Below, in pieces: positions 31,328 to 40,089 of a stretch of DNA of 64,000 nt (positions within the stretch are counted from its first letter, which is position 1; each line of letters starts with the position of its first letter). This stretch comes from Salinilacihabitans rarus (lineage in GTDB: Archaea; Halobacteriota; Halobacteria; Halobacteriales; Natrialbaceae), in NCBI RefSeq assembly GCF_024296665.1, contig NZ_CP100762.1:620001-684000 (forward strand). The letters are read 5' to 3'. A model generated the notes under the pieces. That model searched no databases. It was not told where the DNA came from and saw nothing but the letters and a program-made list of their open reading frames with translations. The position numbers and the translations under genes are program-made.

Positions 31328-31372
31328 ACTCGGGCAGACTATTTAAGTGACCGGTCGCCGTACTCTCCTGCA

Positions 31373-31963
31373 ATGAGTGACTCCGAACGCGACGAGGGCG
31401 ACGTTCGCCGCGCGGTCGTGCTGGACTACCTCCCGCACGGCCTCTCCGGCGACGACCGTCCGCGGTACCAGAAGTCGCCGGCGGGATACGCGATGGGCGT
31501 CGACGACTTCCAGCTGTACGAGGTCGCCTTCGACGAGGACGTCCGCGTGACCATCGGTCGGCGCGTCGTCGTCGAACCGACCGAAGAGCGCGAGGCGGTC
31601 GTCCAGTGTCGGTCCGTCGAGTACGGGGACCTCTCCTCGGGCGCCCAGTCCGAGATCGAGTACGTCGTCCACGACCTCGTCGAGGAGGACGAGGAGCGGT
31701 TCGTCGACTTCTACAACGAGGCCCAGCCGATCACGCTGCGGCTCCACCAGCTGAATCTCCTGCCCGGCATCGGGAAGAAGCTACGAAACGGCATCCTAGA
31801 GGAGCGAAAGCGCAAGCCGTTCGAGAGCTTCGATGACCTGGAGGAGCGCGTCTCGGGGCTGCACGACCCCGACGAGATCCTCGTCGAGCGGATCCTCGAG
31901 GAACTGCGCGACGACGACCTGAAGTACCGCACGTTCGTGGGCCGGCGCGAGCGCGCGGAGTGA
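31373..31963 (+). CDS. DUF655 family protein (helix-hairpin-helix domain)
   Basis: The 196-residue protein pairs an N-terminal OB-like domain (VVLDYLPHGLSGDDRPRYQK) with C-terminal helix-hairpin-helix repeats (LNLLPGIGKKLRNGILEERK, FESFDDLEERVSGLHDPDE). Members are encoded between RpoF and KsgA in many archaea and are presumed nucleic-acid binding; the role is unknown. CTATTTAAGTG about 30 bases upstream is a TATA element, so the gene probably also has its own promoter. Confidence 0.9.
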   Translation: MSDSERDEGDVRRAVVLDYLPHGLSGDDRPRYQKSPAGYAMGVDDFQLYEVAFDEDVRVTIGRRVVVEPTEEREAVVQCRSVEYGDLSSGAQSEIEYVVHDLVEEDEERFVDFYNEAQPITLRLHQLNLLPGIGKKLRNGILEERKRKPFESFDDLEERVSGLHDPDEILVERILEELRDDDLKYRTFVGRRERAE

Positions 31964-32060
31964 GACGGGCGCGGTTTCCCCCGAACCGGCGAATCGGGCC
32001 CCGCACAGTCGCGCGCCCGAGACGGTGCGTTTACGGCGGCCCCGCGCGTAGCCGGCGGCG

Positions 32061-32900
32061 ATGAGAGACCCAGACGGGCTGCTCGCCCGGGCCGGCGTGC
32101 GCGGCGACCCGGACCGCGACCAGCACTTCCTCGTCGACGACCGCGTCCTCGACCGGTTGCCGACGTACCTCGGGGACGCCGACGCCTCCCACCTGCTGGA
32201 GGTCGGCGGGGGGACGGGCGCGCTGACCGACCGCCTGCTGGCGGCCGGCGACGAGGTGACCGTCGTCGAGCGCGACCGGACGCTGGCCGGGTTCCTCCGC
32301 GAGGAGTTCGCCGACGAACTCGCGAGCGGCCGGCTCACCGTGATCGAGGGCGACGCACTGGAGGTCGACCTCCCCCCGTTCACGGCGTCGGTCTCGAACC
32401 TCCCGTACGGCGTGTCGAGCGAGGTCACCTTCCGGCTGCTGCCCGAGAAGCGCCCGCTCGTGTTGATGTACCAGCGGGAGTTCGCCGAGCGGATGGTCGC
32501 CGACCCCGGAACGTCCGAGTACGGCCGGCTCTCGGTGTCGACCCAGCACTTCGCCGACGCCGAAATCGTCGAGACGGTGCCGAAGGAGGCGTTCTCGCCG
32601 CCGCCGGCCGTCGAGAGCGCCGTCGTCCGGCTCACCCCCCGCGAGCCCGACTACGAGGTGGCCGACGAGGCGTTCTTCCTGCGGTTCGTGAAGGCGCTGT
32701 TCACCCAGCGGCGCAAGACGATGCGCAACGCGATCCGGAACACGGCGCACATCTCGGGGCTCGACGACCCCGACGCGGTCGTCGACGCGGCAGACGAGGA
32801 CCTGCTCGGCGAGCGCGCCGGCGCGGTGACGCCCGCCGAGTTCGCGTCGCTGGCGCGGCTCGCGGCCGACGTCGGGGGGATCGAGGACGACGATGAGTGA
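32061..32900 (+). CDS. rsmA: 16S rRNA dimethyladenosine transferase KsgA/Dim1
   Basis: A 279-residue SAM-dependent enzyme that dimethylates the two adjacent adenosines near the 3' end of 16S rRNA. Signatures: DQHFLVDDRVLDRL, the SAM motif LLEVGGGTGALTDRLL, the acidic VVERDR, VIEGDALEVDL, and the catalytic NLPYGVSSEV. The C-terminal domain (FVKALFTQRRKTMRNAIRNT) is complete. Position after DUF655 is typical for archaea. Confidence 0.95.
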   Translation: MRDPDGLLARAGVRGDPDRDQHFLVDDRVLDRLPTYLGDADASHLLEVGGGTGALTDRLLAAGDEVTVVERDRTLAGFLREEFADELASGRLTVIEGDALEVDLPPFTASVSNLPYGVSSEVTFRLLPEKRPLVLMYQREFAERMVADPGTSEYGRLSVSTQHFADAEIVETVPKEAFSPPPAVESAVVRLTPREPDYEVADEAFFLRFVKALFTQRRKTMRNAIRNTAHISGLDDPDAVVDAADEDLLGERAGAVTPAEFASLARLAADVGGIEDDDE

Positions 32901-32921
32901 ATCCACTCCCGAACGAAGGCC

Positions 32922-34073
32922 ATGTCCGAGCTAGTCAGCGCCCTCGACGCCCTCGCCAGGCAGTTCCCGACGACCGAGCAGCGGCTGGCGGTGACGTTCG
33001 CCGCCGTCGGCACGCTGCTGTTCGTCCTGCTTTCCTACCGCGACCTCCAGGAGCGGGTCGCCGAGCGGACGCGTCCGCTGTACGCCGACGTCGTCTCGAC
33101 GGTCGTCCTCGCCGGGACGACCGCGCTGACCATCGCGGTGACCCTCGGCGTCTGGGGGCAGACGACCCGGGTGCAAGACGCCTACGCCAGCCTCGGGCTG
33201 GGAGAGTCCGTTCTGCCCAACGCGATCCTCTCGCTCGTGATCGTCGTCGTCGCGATGGTCGTCTCGCGGTTCATCCGCCGGATCCTCCAGGAGTTGCTGA
33301 GCAACGCGACCGCCGTGACGGACCACCAGCGGGAGGTGACGAACCGGCTGACGCAGGCGGTCATCTGGTCGGTCACGCTCGTCGCCGTCCTCGCGACCTG
33401 GATCGACGACCTGAGCGGGGTCATCGTCGGGGCCGGCGTGCTCGGCGTCGTCATCGGGATGGCTGCCCGCCAGACCCTCGGGACGATGCTCGCGGGGTTC
33501 GTCCTCATGTTCTCGCGGCCGTTCGAGATCGGCGACTGGATCGAGATCGAGGGCGACGAGGGGATCGTCACCGACATCTCGATTTTCAACACGCGGATCC
33601 AGTCGTTCGACGGCGAGTACGTGATGGTCCCGAACGACCTCGTCGGGTCGAGCATGGTGACGAACCGCTCGCGGCGCGGGCGCCTGCGCGTCGAAGTCGA
33701 GGTGGGCGTCGACTACGACGCGGACCTCGACCGGGCGGCCGAACTCGCCGAGGCGGCGATCGAGGAGGTAGAGCAGGCGATGGACGCGCCGTCGCCGCAG
33801 GTCGTCGCGAAGGCGTTCGGCGACTCGGCGATCGTACTCGGGGTGCGCTTCTGGATCGACAAGCCGAGTTCGCGCCGGCGCTGGCGGGCCCGCACGGCCG
33901 CCATCGGGGCGATCAAGCGCGCGTTCGAGGCGGAGGGGATCAAGATCCCCTTCCCGCAGCGCGAACTCTCCGGGCGGGCCGAGACCGGCGGCTTCCGCGT
34001 CGACGACGGCGGGAGGGGACCCGAGGACGACCGACAGGCGGGCGTCGCCGAAACGCCCGCGGAGGACGACTAG
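32922..34073 (+). CDS. MscS-family mechanosensitive ion channel
   Basis: The 383-residue protein has four or five N-terminal membrane helices, the pore helix VIVGAGVLGVVIGMAARQTL (Ala/Gly-rich TM3), and the soluble beta domain FEIGDWIEIEGDEGIVTDIS, with VMVPNDLVGSSMVTNRSRRG. It would open under membrane tension and protect from osmotic downshock. It lies between ksgA and the hemK-like gene; the next gene starts the base after its stop, suggesting co-transcription. Confidence 0.9.
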   Translation: MSELVSALDALARQFPTTEQRLAVTFAAVGTLLFVLLSYRDLQERVAERTRPLYADVVSTVVLAGTTALTIAVTLGVWGQTTRVQDAYASLGLGESVLPNAILSLVIVVVAMVVSRFIRRILQELLSNATAVTDHQREVTNRLTQAVIWSVTLVAVLATWIDDLSGVIVGAGVLGVVIGMAARQTLGTMLAGFVLMFSRPFEIGDWIEIEGDEGIVTDISIFNTRIQSFDGEYVMVPNDLVGSSMVTNRSRRGRLRVEVEVGVDYDADLDRAAELAEAAIEEVEQAMDAPSPQVVAKAFGDSAIVLGVRFWIDKPSSRRRWRARTAAIGAIKRAFEAEGIKIPFPQRELSGRAETGGFRVDDGGRGPEDDRQAGVAETPAEDD

Positions 34074-34646
34074 ATGGACCTCGCCGACCGCCGCGGCCTC
34101 GAAACGGACGTCTACCAGCCCGCCGAGGACTCGCGGCTGCTGGCGGAGGCGGCCGTCGACCGACTCGACGACGACGCCCTCGTCCTCGAAGTCGGTACCG
34201 GCTCGGGGTACGTCGCCGAGCGGATCGCCGCGGGGACCGACGCCCGCGTGATCGCCTCGGACCTGAACCCGCACGCGTGCGAGCAGGCACGCGAGCGCGG
34301 CCTCGAAGCCGTCCGTGCCGACCTCGTCTCGCCGTTCGCCGACGGCGCGTTCGACGCGGTGGCGTTCAACCCGCCGTACCTGCCGACCGACCCCGACGCC
34401 GAGTGGGACGACTGGATGGAGCGTGCCCTCTCGGGCGGCGCGGACGGCCGGGCGGTGATCGACCCGTTCCTCGACGCGGTCGGTCGGGTGCTCGCGCCCG
34501 ACGGCGTCGTGTTCCTGCTCGTGAGCAGCCTCACCGGCGTCGACGACGTGGTCGAGCGCGCCGGCGAGGCGGGCTTCGGCGCGGTCGCCGTCGCCGACGA
34601 GTCGTTCCCGTTCGAGACGCTGACGGTGCTGGAACTGGTCCGGTGA
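34074..34646 (+). CDS. HemK2/PrmC-type protein methyltransferase
   Basis: The 190-residue SAM-dependent methyltransferase has YQPAEDSRLLAEAA, the SAM loop LVLEVGTGSGYVAERIA, the acidic ASDLNPHACEQA and the catalytic FNPPYLP. Archaeal members methylate the Gln of the GGQ motif in release factor aRF1, usually with the partner Trm112. Order ksgA-mscS-hemK is common in haloarchaea. Confidence 0.9.
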   Translation: MDLADRRGLETDVYQPAEDSRLLAEAAVDRLDDDALVLEVGTGSGYVAERIAAGTDARVIASDLNPHACEQARERGLEAVRADLVSPFADGAFDAVAFNPPYLPTDPDAEWDDWMERALSGGADGRAVIDPFLDAVGRVLAPDGVVFLLVSSLTGVDDVVERAGEAGFGAVAVADESFPFETLTVLELVR

Positions 34647-34687
34647 GAGCCGCGGTCGCCGCCCGTCGAGTTCGTCGTTGGATTACT

Positions 34688-34703
34688 CTCGCGTATTCGC
34701 GAG
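34688..34703. promoter_or_regulatory. perfect inverted repeat upstream of the methionine synthase pair
   Basis: CTCGCGTATTCGCGAG is a 6-bp-arm perfect palindrome with a 4-base centre. A TATA-like AAAATATTAAAC follows at about 34709-34720 and the metE-type gene starts at 34748. Location directly upstream of the TATA element suggests an activator or repressor site. It could instead be a hairpin at the end of the hemK transcript, but no T-run follows. Confidence 0.5.
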
Positions 34704-34747
34704 GATGGAAAATATTAAACAGTGGCATAGCCTAGCCGCGAGTACGC

Positions 34748-35749
34748 ATGACCGACTACGTCTCGACCACTCCGGGGCTGTTCCCGCTCCCGGACTGGGC
34801 GAAAGACGACCTCTCGGACCGCAAGGGCCACCAGAAAGGCGACCTCATAAGCGGCGACGAGGGCGAGGAGATCACCGCCGTCTACGAGGACGCGCGCGAG
34901 GACGTGATCGACCTCCAGCGCGAGGCCGGCCTCGACCGCGTCGTCGAGGGGCAACTCCGCTGGGACGACATGCTCGCACACCCCCTCGCGGTCCACGACG
35001 CCGTCGAGACCCGCGGCATCGTCCGCTACTACGACAACAACAACTTCTACCGCGAACCCGTCGTCACCGACGACCTCGGCTTCTCGGGCGACGTCGCGGG
35101 CGAACTCGAGTCCGCGGCCGACCTGACCGACGGCGGTCTACAGGCGGTCCTCCCCGGCCCGTACTCGCTTTCCGACCTCGCGACCGACGAGCACTACGGC
35201 GACGATGCGGCGTTTCTCGCGGCCGTCGCCGACTTCCTCGCCGGCGAGGTCGAGGCGTTCCCCGACCACGAGACGCTGTTCCTGCTCGAACCCTCGCTCG
35301 TCGAGACCCCGCCGGACGACGGCGCCGACGAGCGCGCAAGCGAGGCCATCGACGCCGTCGCGGCCGCGACCGACGCGGACGTCGTCGTCCAGCCCTACTG
35401 GGGCGCCCTCGACGAGAAGGTCCACGCCCACCTGCTCGACGCCGACGTCGACGCGGTCGGCTACGACTTCGTCGCCGACCACGAGGCGAACCGCTACCTC
35501 CTGCAGGAGTACGGGACGAAAGGCGACGTCGCGCTCGGACTGGCCGACGGCCAGAACACGCTGGTCGAGGAACCCGAGGCGATCCGCGAGCGCGCCGACT
35601 GGGTGTTCGAGCACCTCCCCGTCACGGAGTTCGACACCGTCTACCTGACGACCAACACCGAGACGTTCTACCTGCCCTACGGCAAGTTCGAGGAGAAACT
35701 GGCCGCCCTCGCCGAGGCCGCGACCCTCCCGGAGGTGACCCCCGCATGA
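34748..35749 (+). CDS. methionine synthase (MetE-like), paralogue lacking the zinc site
   Basis: A 333-residue TIM-barrel protein of the MetE superfamily (MTDYVSTTPGLFPLPDWAKD, EGQLRWDDMLAHPL, LPGPYSLSDLA, LALADGQ-like GLADGQNTL). The residues that hold zinc in the catalytic protein (HxC and PDC) are replaced here by QPYWG and TTNTETFY, so it probably does not activate homocysteine. It is coupled to the catalytic gene by an ATGA-type overlap. In haloarchaea the two are always adjacent; they probably form one enzyme, this one perhaps binding the methyl donor. That role is inference. Confidence 0.8.
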   Translation: MTDYVSTTPGLFPLPDWAKDDLSDRKGHQKGDLISGDEGEEITAVYEDAREDVIDLQREAGLDRVVEGQLRWDDMLAHPLAVHDAVETRGIVRYYDNNNFYREPVVTDDLGFSGDVAGELESAADLTDGGLQAVLPGPYSLSDLATDEHYGDDAAFLAAVADFLAGEVEAFPDHETLFLLEPSLVETPPDDGADERASEAIDAVAAATDADVVVQPYWGALDEKVHAHLLDADVDAVGYDFVADHEANRYLLQEYGTKGDVALGLADGQNTLVEEPEAIRERADWVFEHLPVTEFDTVYLTTNTETFYLPYGKFEEKLAALAEAATLPEVTPA

Positions 35750-36810
35750 GCACGAAAGACCAGTTCCGACCCGAGGACCACCCGAACGACCACTTCCTCC
35801 TGACGACCGTCGTCGGTAGCTATCCCAAGCCGAAGTGGCTCAACCGCGCGACGGACCTGTACGAGGACCCCGACCACGAGTTCGACGCCGACGACTGGCG
35901 GGAGGCGAAAGACGACGCCGCGCGCCTGATCACCGACGAGCACGAGCGCGCCGGCCTCGACGTCGTCGTCGACGGCGAGATGCGCCGCAACGAGATGGTC
36001 GAGTACTTCGCCCACCGCATCGAGGGCTACGAGTTCAACGGCCCCGTCAAGGTCTGGGGGCACAACTACTTCGACAAGCCCTCCGTGGTGTCGGAGGTCG
36101 AGTACGACGAGACGTGGCTCGTCGACGAGTACGAGTTCACCGCCGCCGCGAGCGACCGCCCCGTCAAGGTGCCGATCACGGGGCCGTACACGCTCGCGAA
36201 CTGGTCGTTCAACGAGGCCTACGACGACGAGGAGAGCCTCGCGTACGACCTCGCGGACCTCGTCAACGAGGAGATCGAGAAACTCGTCGACGCCGGCGCC
36301 CGCTACATCCAGATCGACGAACCCGCCCTCGCGACGACGCCCGACGACCACGCCATCGTCGGCGAGTGTCTGGAGCGGATCGTCGACGACGTCCCCGAGG
36401 ACGTCCGCGTCGGCCTGCACGTCTGCTACGGCGACTACTCGCGTATCTACCCCGAGATGCTCGAGTTCCCCGTCGACGAGTTCGACCTCGAACTCGCCAA
36501 CGGCGACTACGAGCAACTCGACGTCTTCAAAGACCCCGCGTTCACGAAGGACCTCGCGCTCGGGGTCACCGACGCCCACGTCGCCGAGGTCGAGTCCGTC
36601 GAACGGATCGAGGAGAACATCACGAAGGGACTGGAGGTCGTCCCGCCGGAGCAACTCGTCGTCTCGCCGGACTGCGGGCTGAAACTCCTGCCCCGCGAGG
36701 TCGCCTACGGCAAGATGGCCAACATGGTCGAGGCGGCCCGCAACGTCGAGGCCAGACTCGACGCCGGCGAGGTCGACGTCGAGCGCGCGCCCGCGCCCGC
36801 CGACGACTGA
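35746..36810 (+). CDS. metE: methionine synthase, catalytic MetE C-terminal type
   Basis: The 354-residue protein has TTVVGSYPKPKWL, a GEMRRNEMVEYFA segment, ITGPYTLANWSFNE, IQIDEPAL and the zinc ligands His/Cys in GLHVCYGDYS and Cys in VVSPDCGLKLL. It transfers a methyl group to homocysteine to make methionine. Archaeal enzymes of this core type use a donor other than folate-triglutamate in some cases; the donor here is unknown. Translation is coupled to the upstream paralogue. Confidence 0.92.
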   Translation: MSTKDQFRPEDHPNDHFLLTTVVGSYPKPKWLNRATDLYEDPDHEFDADDWREAKDDAARLITDEHERAGLDVVVDGEMRRNEMVEYFAHRIEGYEFNGPVKVWGHNYFDKPSVVSEVEYDETWLVDEYEFTAAASDRPVKVPITGPYTLANWSFNEAYDDEESLAYDLADLVNEEIEKLVDAGARYIQIDEPALATTPDDHAIVGECLERIVDDVPEDVRVGLHVCYGDYSRIYPEMLEFPVDEFDLELANGDYEQLDVFKDPAFTKDLALGVTDAHVAEVESVERIEENITKGLEVVPPEQLVVSPDCGLKLLPREVAYGKMANMVEAARNVEARLDAGEVDVERAPAPADD

Positions 36811-36998
36811 GCGCGTTCCCGGCCTGCGGTCCGTCGTCCTCGTTCGCGCCGGAACGCCGTCGAGTCCGTCGCGGTAACGCGAGCGTACACCGGCGATGGC
36901 CGATCCCGATCGAACTACCGGTCAGCTACGCAGAATGTCCTCCGGAACTGATAACGTACCAAATATTTATCTAGATCTGTATTGTGGTATGCCGTTCC

Positions 36999-39569
36999 AT
37001 GTCCGATGATCGAACGGCCGACGCCGATGGCGTCGACGCGTCCCGGCGGACGTTCATGCGAGCGACCGGCGCGGCGACCGCGGCGTCCGCGGTCGGCGCC
37101 GGCGCCGCGGGTGCGACGACGGGAGAGGCAAAGCGCACGAAACGGACCGTCGAGGACCTGATCGAGTCGATGACCCTCGAACAGAAGGTCGGCCAGATGA
37201 CGCAGGTGGCGGTCGACGACCCGGAGGAGGGGTTCGACCCCGACGATCCGTTCCTCATGCACGACCAACCGGACACCGTCGGCGAGTTGTTCACCGACCT
37301 CCACGTGGGATCGATACTCAACGGCGGCGCCTCGGGGCCGACCTGGGACGGCGAGGAGTTCGTCGCGGGACTCAACGGCCTCCAGCGGCACACCGTCGAG
37401 AACACCGAGCACGGAATCCCGTTCCTCTGGGGCGGCGACGCGCTGCACGGGAACTGCCTGCTCGACGGCTGTACGAGCTTTCCCCAGCGGCTGAACATGG
37501 GCGCCACGCGGGACCTCGACCTCGTCGAGGCGGCCGCGACCCACACCGGCGAGGCGGTCGCGGCGATGGGCGGTCACTGGAACTTCGGGCCCACGACCGA
37601 CCTCCTGCGTGACATGCGCTGGGGCCGGTTCTTCGAGGGTCACAGCGAGGACTCGATGCTGCTCGGCGAGATGGCCGCGGCCCGGGCGCGGGGCTTCGAG
37701 GACAACGGCCGCGTCGCCGCGACGGTCAAACACTTCGCCGGCTACGGAACCCCCAACACGGGGAAGGACCGCGCCCACGCGCGTACGTCGATGCGCGACC
37801 TCCGCACGCGGCAGTTGCCCGCGTACGCCCGGGCGCTCGCGGAGGCGAAGACGGTGATGGTAAACAGCGGCGCGGTCAACGGCAAGCCCGCCCACGCCTC
37901 CGACTGGCTGCTGACGCAGGTGCTACGCGACCGCTACGGCTTCGACGGCGTGATCCTGAGCGACTGGGACGACTTCCTGCGGCTGATCACCAACCACGAG
38001 TACCTGCCCGACACCGAGGAGGGGTGGCGACGGGCGATCACGGAGGGCATTCTGGCCGGCGTCGATATGCACATGTGCGGCGGCGAGGTCGCCCCCGCCG
38101 ACTTCATCGAGACGACCGTCGACCTCGTCGAGAGCGGCGAGATCCCCGAGGAGCGGATCGACGAGTCCGTGCGGCGCATCCTCGAACTCAAGGCCGAACT
38201 CGGGCTGTTCGACGACCCCTACGCGCCGGAGGACGAGATCGGTGACCTCGTCGGCGGCGCACGGGACGTCTCCGAGGGGTTGGCAAAGGAGTCGCTCGTC
38301 CTCCTGAAGAACGAAGACGGGACGCTCCCACTTTCCGGGACGGAACGGGTCCTCCTGACCGGACCCGGCGTGGAGGACGGGATGCCGAACCGCTTTTTGA
38401 TGCAACACGGCGGCTGGACGCTCGGCTGGCAGGGGATCGAGGAGGGGTACCCGACCGAGGACGGGCCGCGACCCCGCCAGAGCACCCTCGAAGGGGCGCT
38501 GGCCGACCGGCTGGGCGACCGCCTGACACACGTGCCGACCGAGTTTTCGGCCGCACCCTACGCGAGCATCTACGAGACCTTCGACAACGGCTTCTTCGAC
38601 GTGACCGACGAGCAGGAGGCCGCGATCCGCGAGGCGGCGCCCGAGTCGGACGCGGTGGTCGTCGTGCTCGGCGAGGGGCCGCACAACGAGGGCTTCGGCG
38701 ACCGCGACAAGATGCGCTTCCCCGAAGCGCAGCGCGACCTCGTCGAACTGCTGGCCGCCGAGACGGGCGCGGACACCCCGCTCGTGGGGGTCGTCCTCGC
38801 CGGGAGTCCCCGCGGAACGGAGGCGACGTTCCAGCACCTCGACGCGGTCCTCTTCGCCGGTCAGCCGGGGAGCGACGCCGGCGTCGCGGTGGCGGACACG
38901 CTGTTCGGCGACTACAACCCGTCCGGGCGGCTCCCGTTCACCTGGGAGGCGAACGTCGGCCACGTGCCGCTGTTCTACGACGACTACCCGCCGCGACAGT
39001 CCGTCGGCGCGAGCGCGGGGACCGTCCAGTTCGAGTTCGGCCACGGCCTCTCGTACACCGACTGGGCGTACTCGAACCTCTCGATCGACCCCGACTCGGT
39101 GGCGAACCCGGCCAAAAAGGCGACCGTCACGGCGACGGTGGCAGTCGAGAACGTCGGCGAACGACCGGGCGAGCACGTCGTCGAGGTGTACAACACCGAG
39201 TCGTACGGGTCGGTCCTCCAGCCCCACCGTCGGCTGATGGGCTTCGCGCGCGTCGACCTCGACCCCGGCGAGTCGACGACGGTCGAGATCGATCTCGACC
39301 TCTCGACGCTCGAGGTGATCCCCGGCGACGTGCCCGGCCACCGCGTGCGCGTGGTCGAAGCCGGCGAGTACGAGATCGCCGTCGGCTCCGACTGGGTCTA
39401 CGGCGGGGACGACGGCGAGGACGGCGCGACGGCGACGCTGACCGTCCGCAAGACCGTCCCCGTCACGGATCCCGAGCCGATGCCCGGCCGGTACGACATC
39501 GACAACGACGGCGACGAGGACTTCGACGACGCGATGGAACTGTACCGACGGCTCAAACGGCGCGAGTAG
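36999..39569 (+). CDS. Tat-exported GH3 beta-glucosidase-like glycoside hydrolase with dockerin-like tail
   Basis: An 856-residue family 3 glycoside hydrolase. The start at 36999 (MSDDRTADADG) precedes a twin-arginine signal (SRRTFMRATGAATAASAVGA). The TIM-barrel has GGDALHGN, ATVKHFAGYG and the nucleophile Asp in VILSDWDDF (about residue 322). The second domain contains RLPFTWE and FGHGLSYTDWAYS, followed by a fibronectin-III-like domain. The last 29 residues hold a Ca-binding DIDNDGDEDFDDA loop as in half a dockerin. AAATATTTAT near 36961 is the TATA element. It probably hydrolyses extracellular beta-glucosides or oligosaccharides. Confidence 0.9.
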   Translation: MSDDRTADADGVDASRRTFMRATGAATAASAVGAGAAGATTGEAKRTKRTVEDLIESMTLEQKVGQMTQVAVDDPEEGFDPDDPFLMHDQPDTVGELFTDLHVGSILNGGASGPTWDGEEFVAGLNGLQRHTVENTEHGIPFLWGGDALHGNCLLDGCTSFPQRLNMGATRDLDLVEAAATHTGEAVAAMGGHWNFGPTTDLLRDMRWGRFFEGHSEDSMLLGEMAAARARGFEDNGRVAATVKHFAGYGTPNTGKDRAHARTSMRDLRTRQLPAYARALAEAKTVMVNSGAVNGKPAHASDWLLTQVLRDRYGFDGVILSDWDDFLRLITNHEYLPDTEEGWRRAITEGILAGVDMHMCGGEVAPADFIETTVDLVESGEIPEERIDESVRRILELKAELGLFDDPYAPEDEIGDLVGGARDVSEGLAKESLVLLKNEDGTLPLSGTERVLLTGPGVEDGMPNRFLMQHGGWTLGWQGIEEGYPTEDGPRPRQSTLEGALADRLGDRLTHVPTEFSAAPYASIYETFDNGFFDVTDEQEAAIREAAPESDAVVVVLGEGPHNEGFGDRDKMRFPEAQRDLVELLAAETGADTPLVGVVLAGSPRGTEATFQHLDAVLFAGQPGSDAGVAVADTLFGDYNPSGRLPFTWEANVGHVPLFYDDYPPRQSVGASAGTVQFEFGHGLSYTDWAYSNLSIDPDSVANPAKKATVTATVAVENVGERPGEHVVEVYNTESYGSVLQPHRRLMGFARVDLDPGESTTVEIDLDLSTLEVIPGDVPGHRVRVVEAGEYEIAVGSDWVYGGDDGEDGATATLTVRKTVPVTDPEPMPGRYDIDNDGDEDFDDAMELYRRLKRRE

Positions 39570-39594
39570 TCGGCCCCGGCGACCGAAGCCGAAC

Positions 39595-39966
39595 TCAGTC
39601 GCTCTCGACGGGCGTCGCCTCGCGTCCGGACGCGAGACCGGACCGGCCGGATCGCCACTCCGAGAGGAGCGTCGCCGCGACGAAGCACGCGAGCAGCGCC
39701 GCCGCGACCCGGCCCGAGTTGGTCGGGTCCAGTCGGTCGAGCGTCCGGTGGAGCCAGAAGACGTCCGCCAGCGGCGAGGCGTGGAACGCGGCCAGGTGCT
39801 CCTCGGCGACCGGGAGCGGGAGCGGGAGCACCTTGTAGGCGTCCGGGACCATCGCCCACCCGCCGCCGACCGCGACGATCGTTCGCGGGTACCGCGTTTC
39901 CGGGCGCGACGCCGCGACGACGAGCGTCGTCAGCGCGGCCCCGAGCGCGAAGTGTGCGACGCCCAT
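39595..39966 (-). CDS. membrane protein of unknown function (123 aa)
   Basis: Starts MGVAHFALGAALTTLVVAAS with an N-terminal hydrophobic helix, a second (TIVAVGGGWAMVPDAYKVLP) and a C-terminal one (RVAAALLACFVAATLLSEW). Early His and Asp residues (AHFALGA, WAMVPDAYK) recall the membrane hydrolase-like YdjM family, but the protein is too short to be sure. Convergent with the GH3 gene. Function unknown. Confidence 0.6.
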   Translation of the reverse strand: MGVAHFALGAALTTLVVAASRPETRYPRTIVAVGGGWAMVPDAYKVLPLPLPVAEEHLAAFHASPLADVFWLHRTLDRLDPTNSGRVAAALLACFVAATLLSEWRSGRSGLASGREATPVESD

Positions 39967-40089
39967 CGACACGGTCTATCGGTCGTACTCGCTACGGCGT
40001 CGCCTTCAGTGTTCCTATCGCGGTTCCGGTCGGGGCGGGACGTAAGCGTACCACAAAACGCTAACTACCGTCCGCGTGAACGTCCACGT

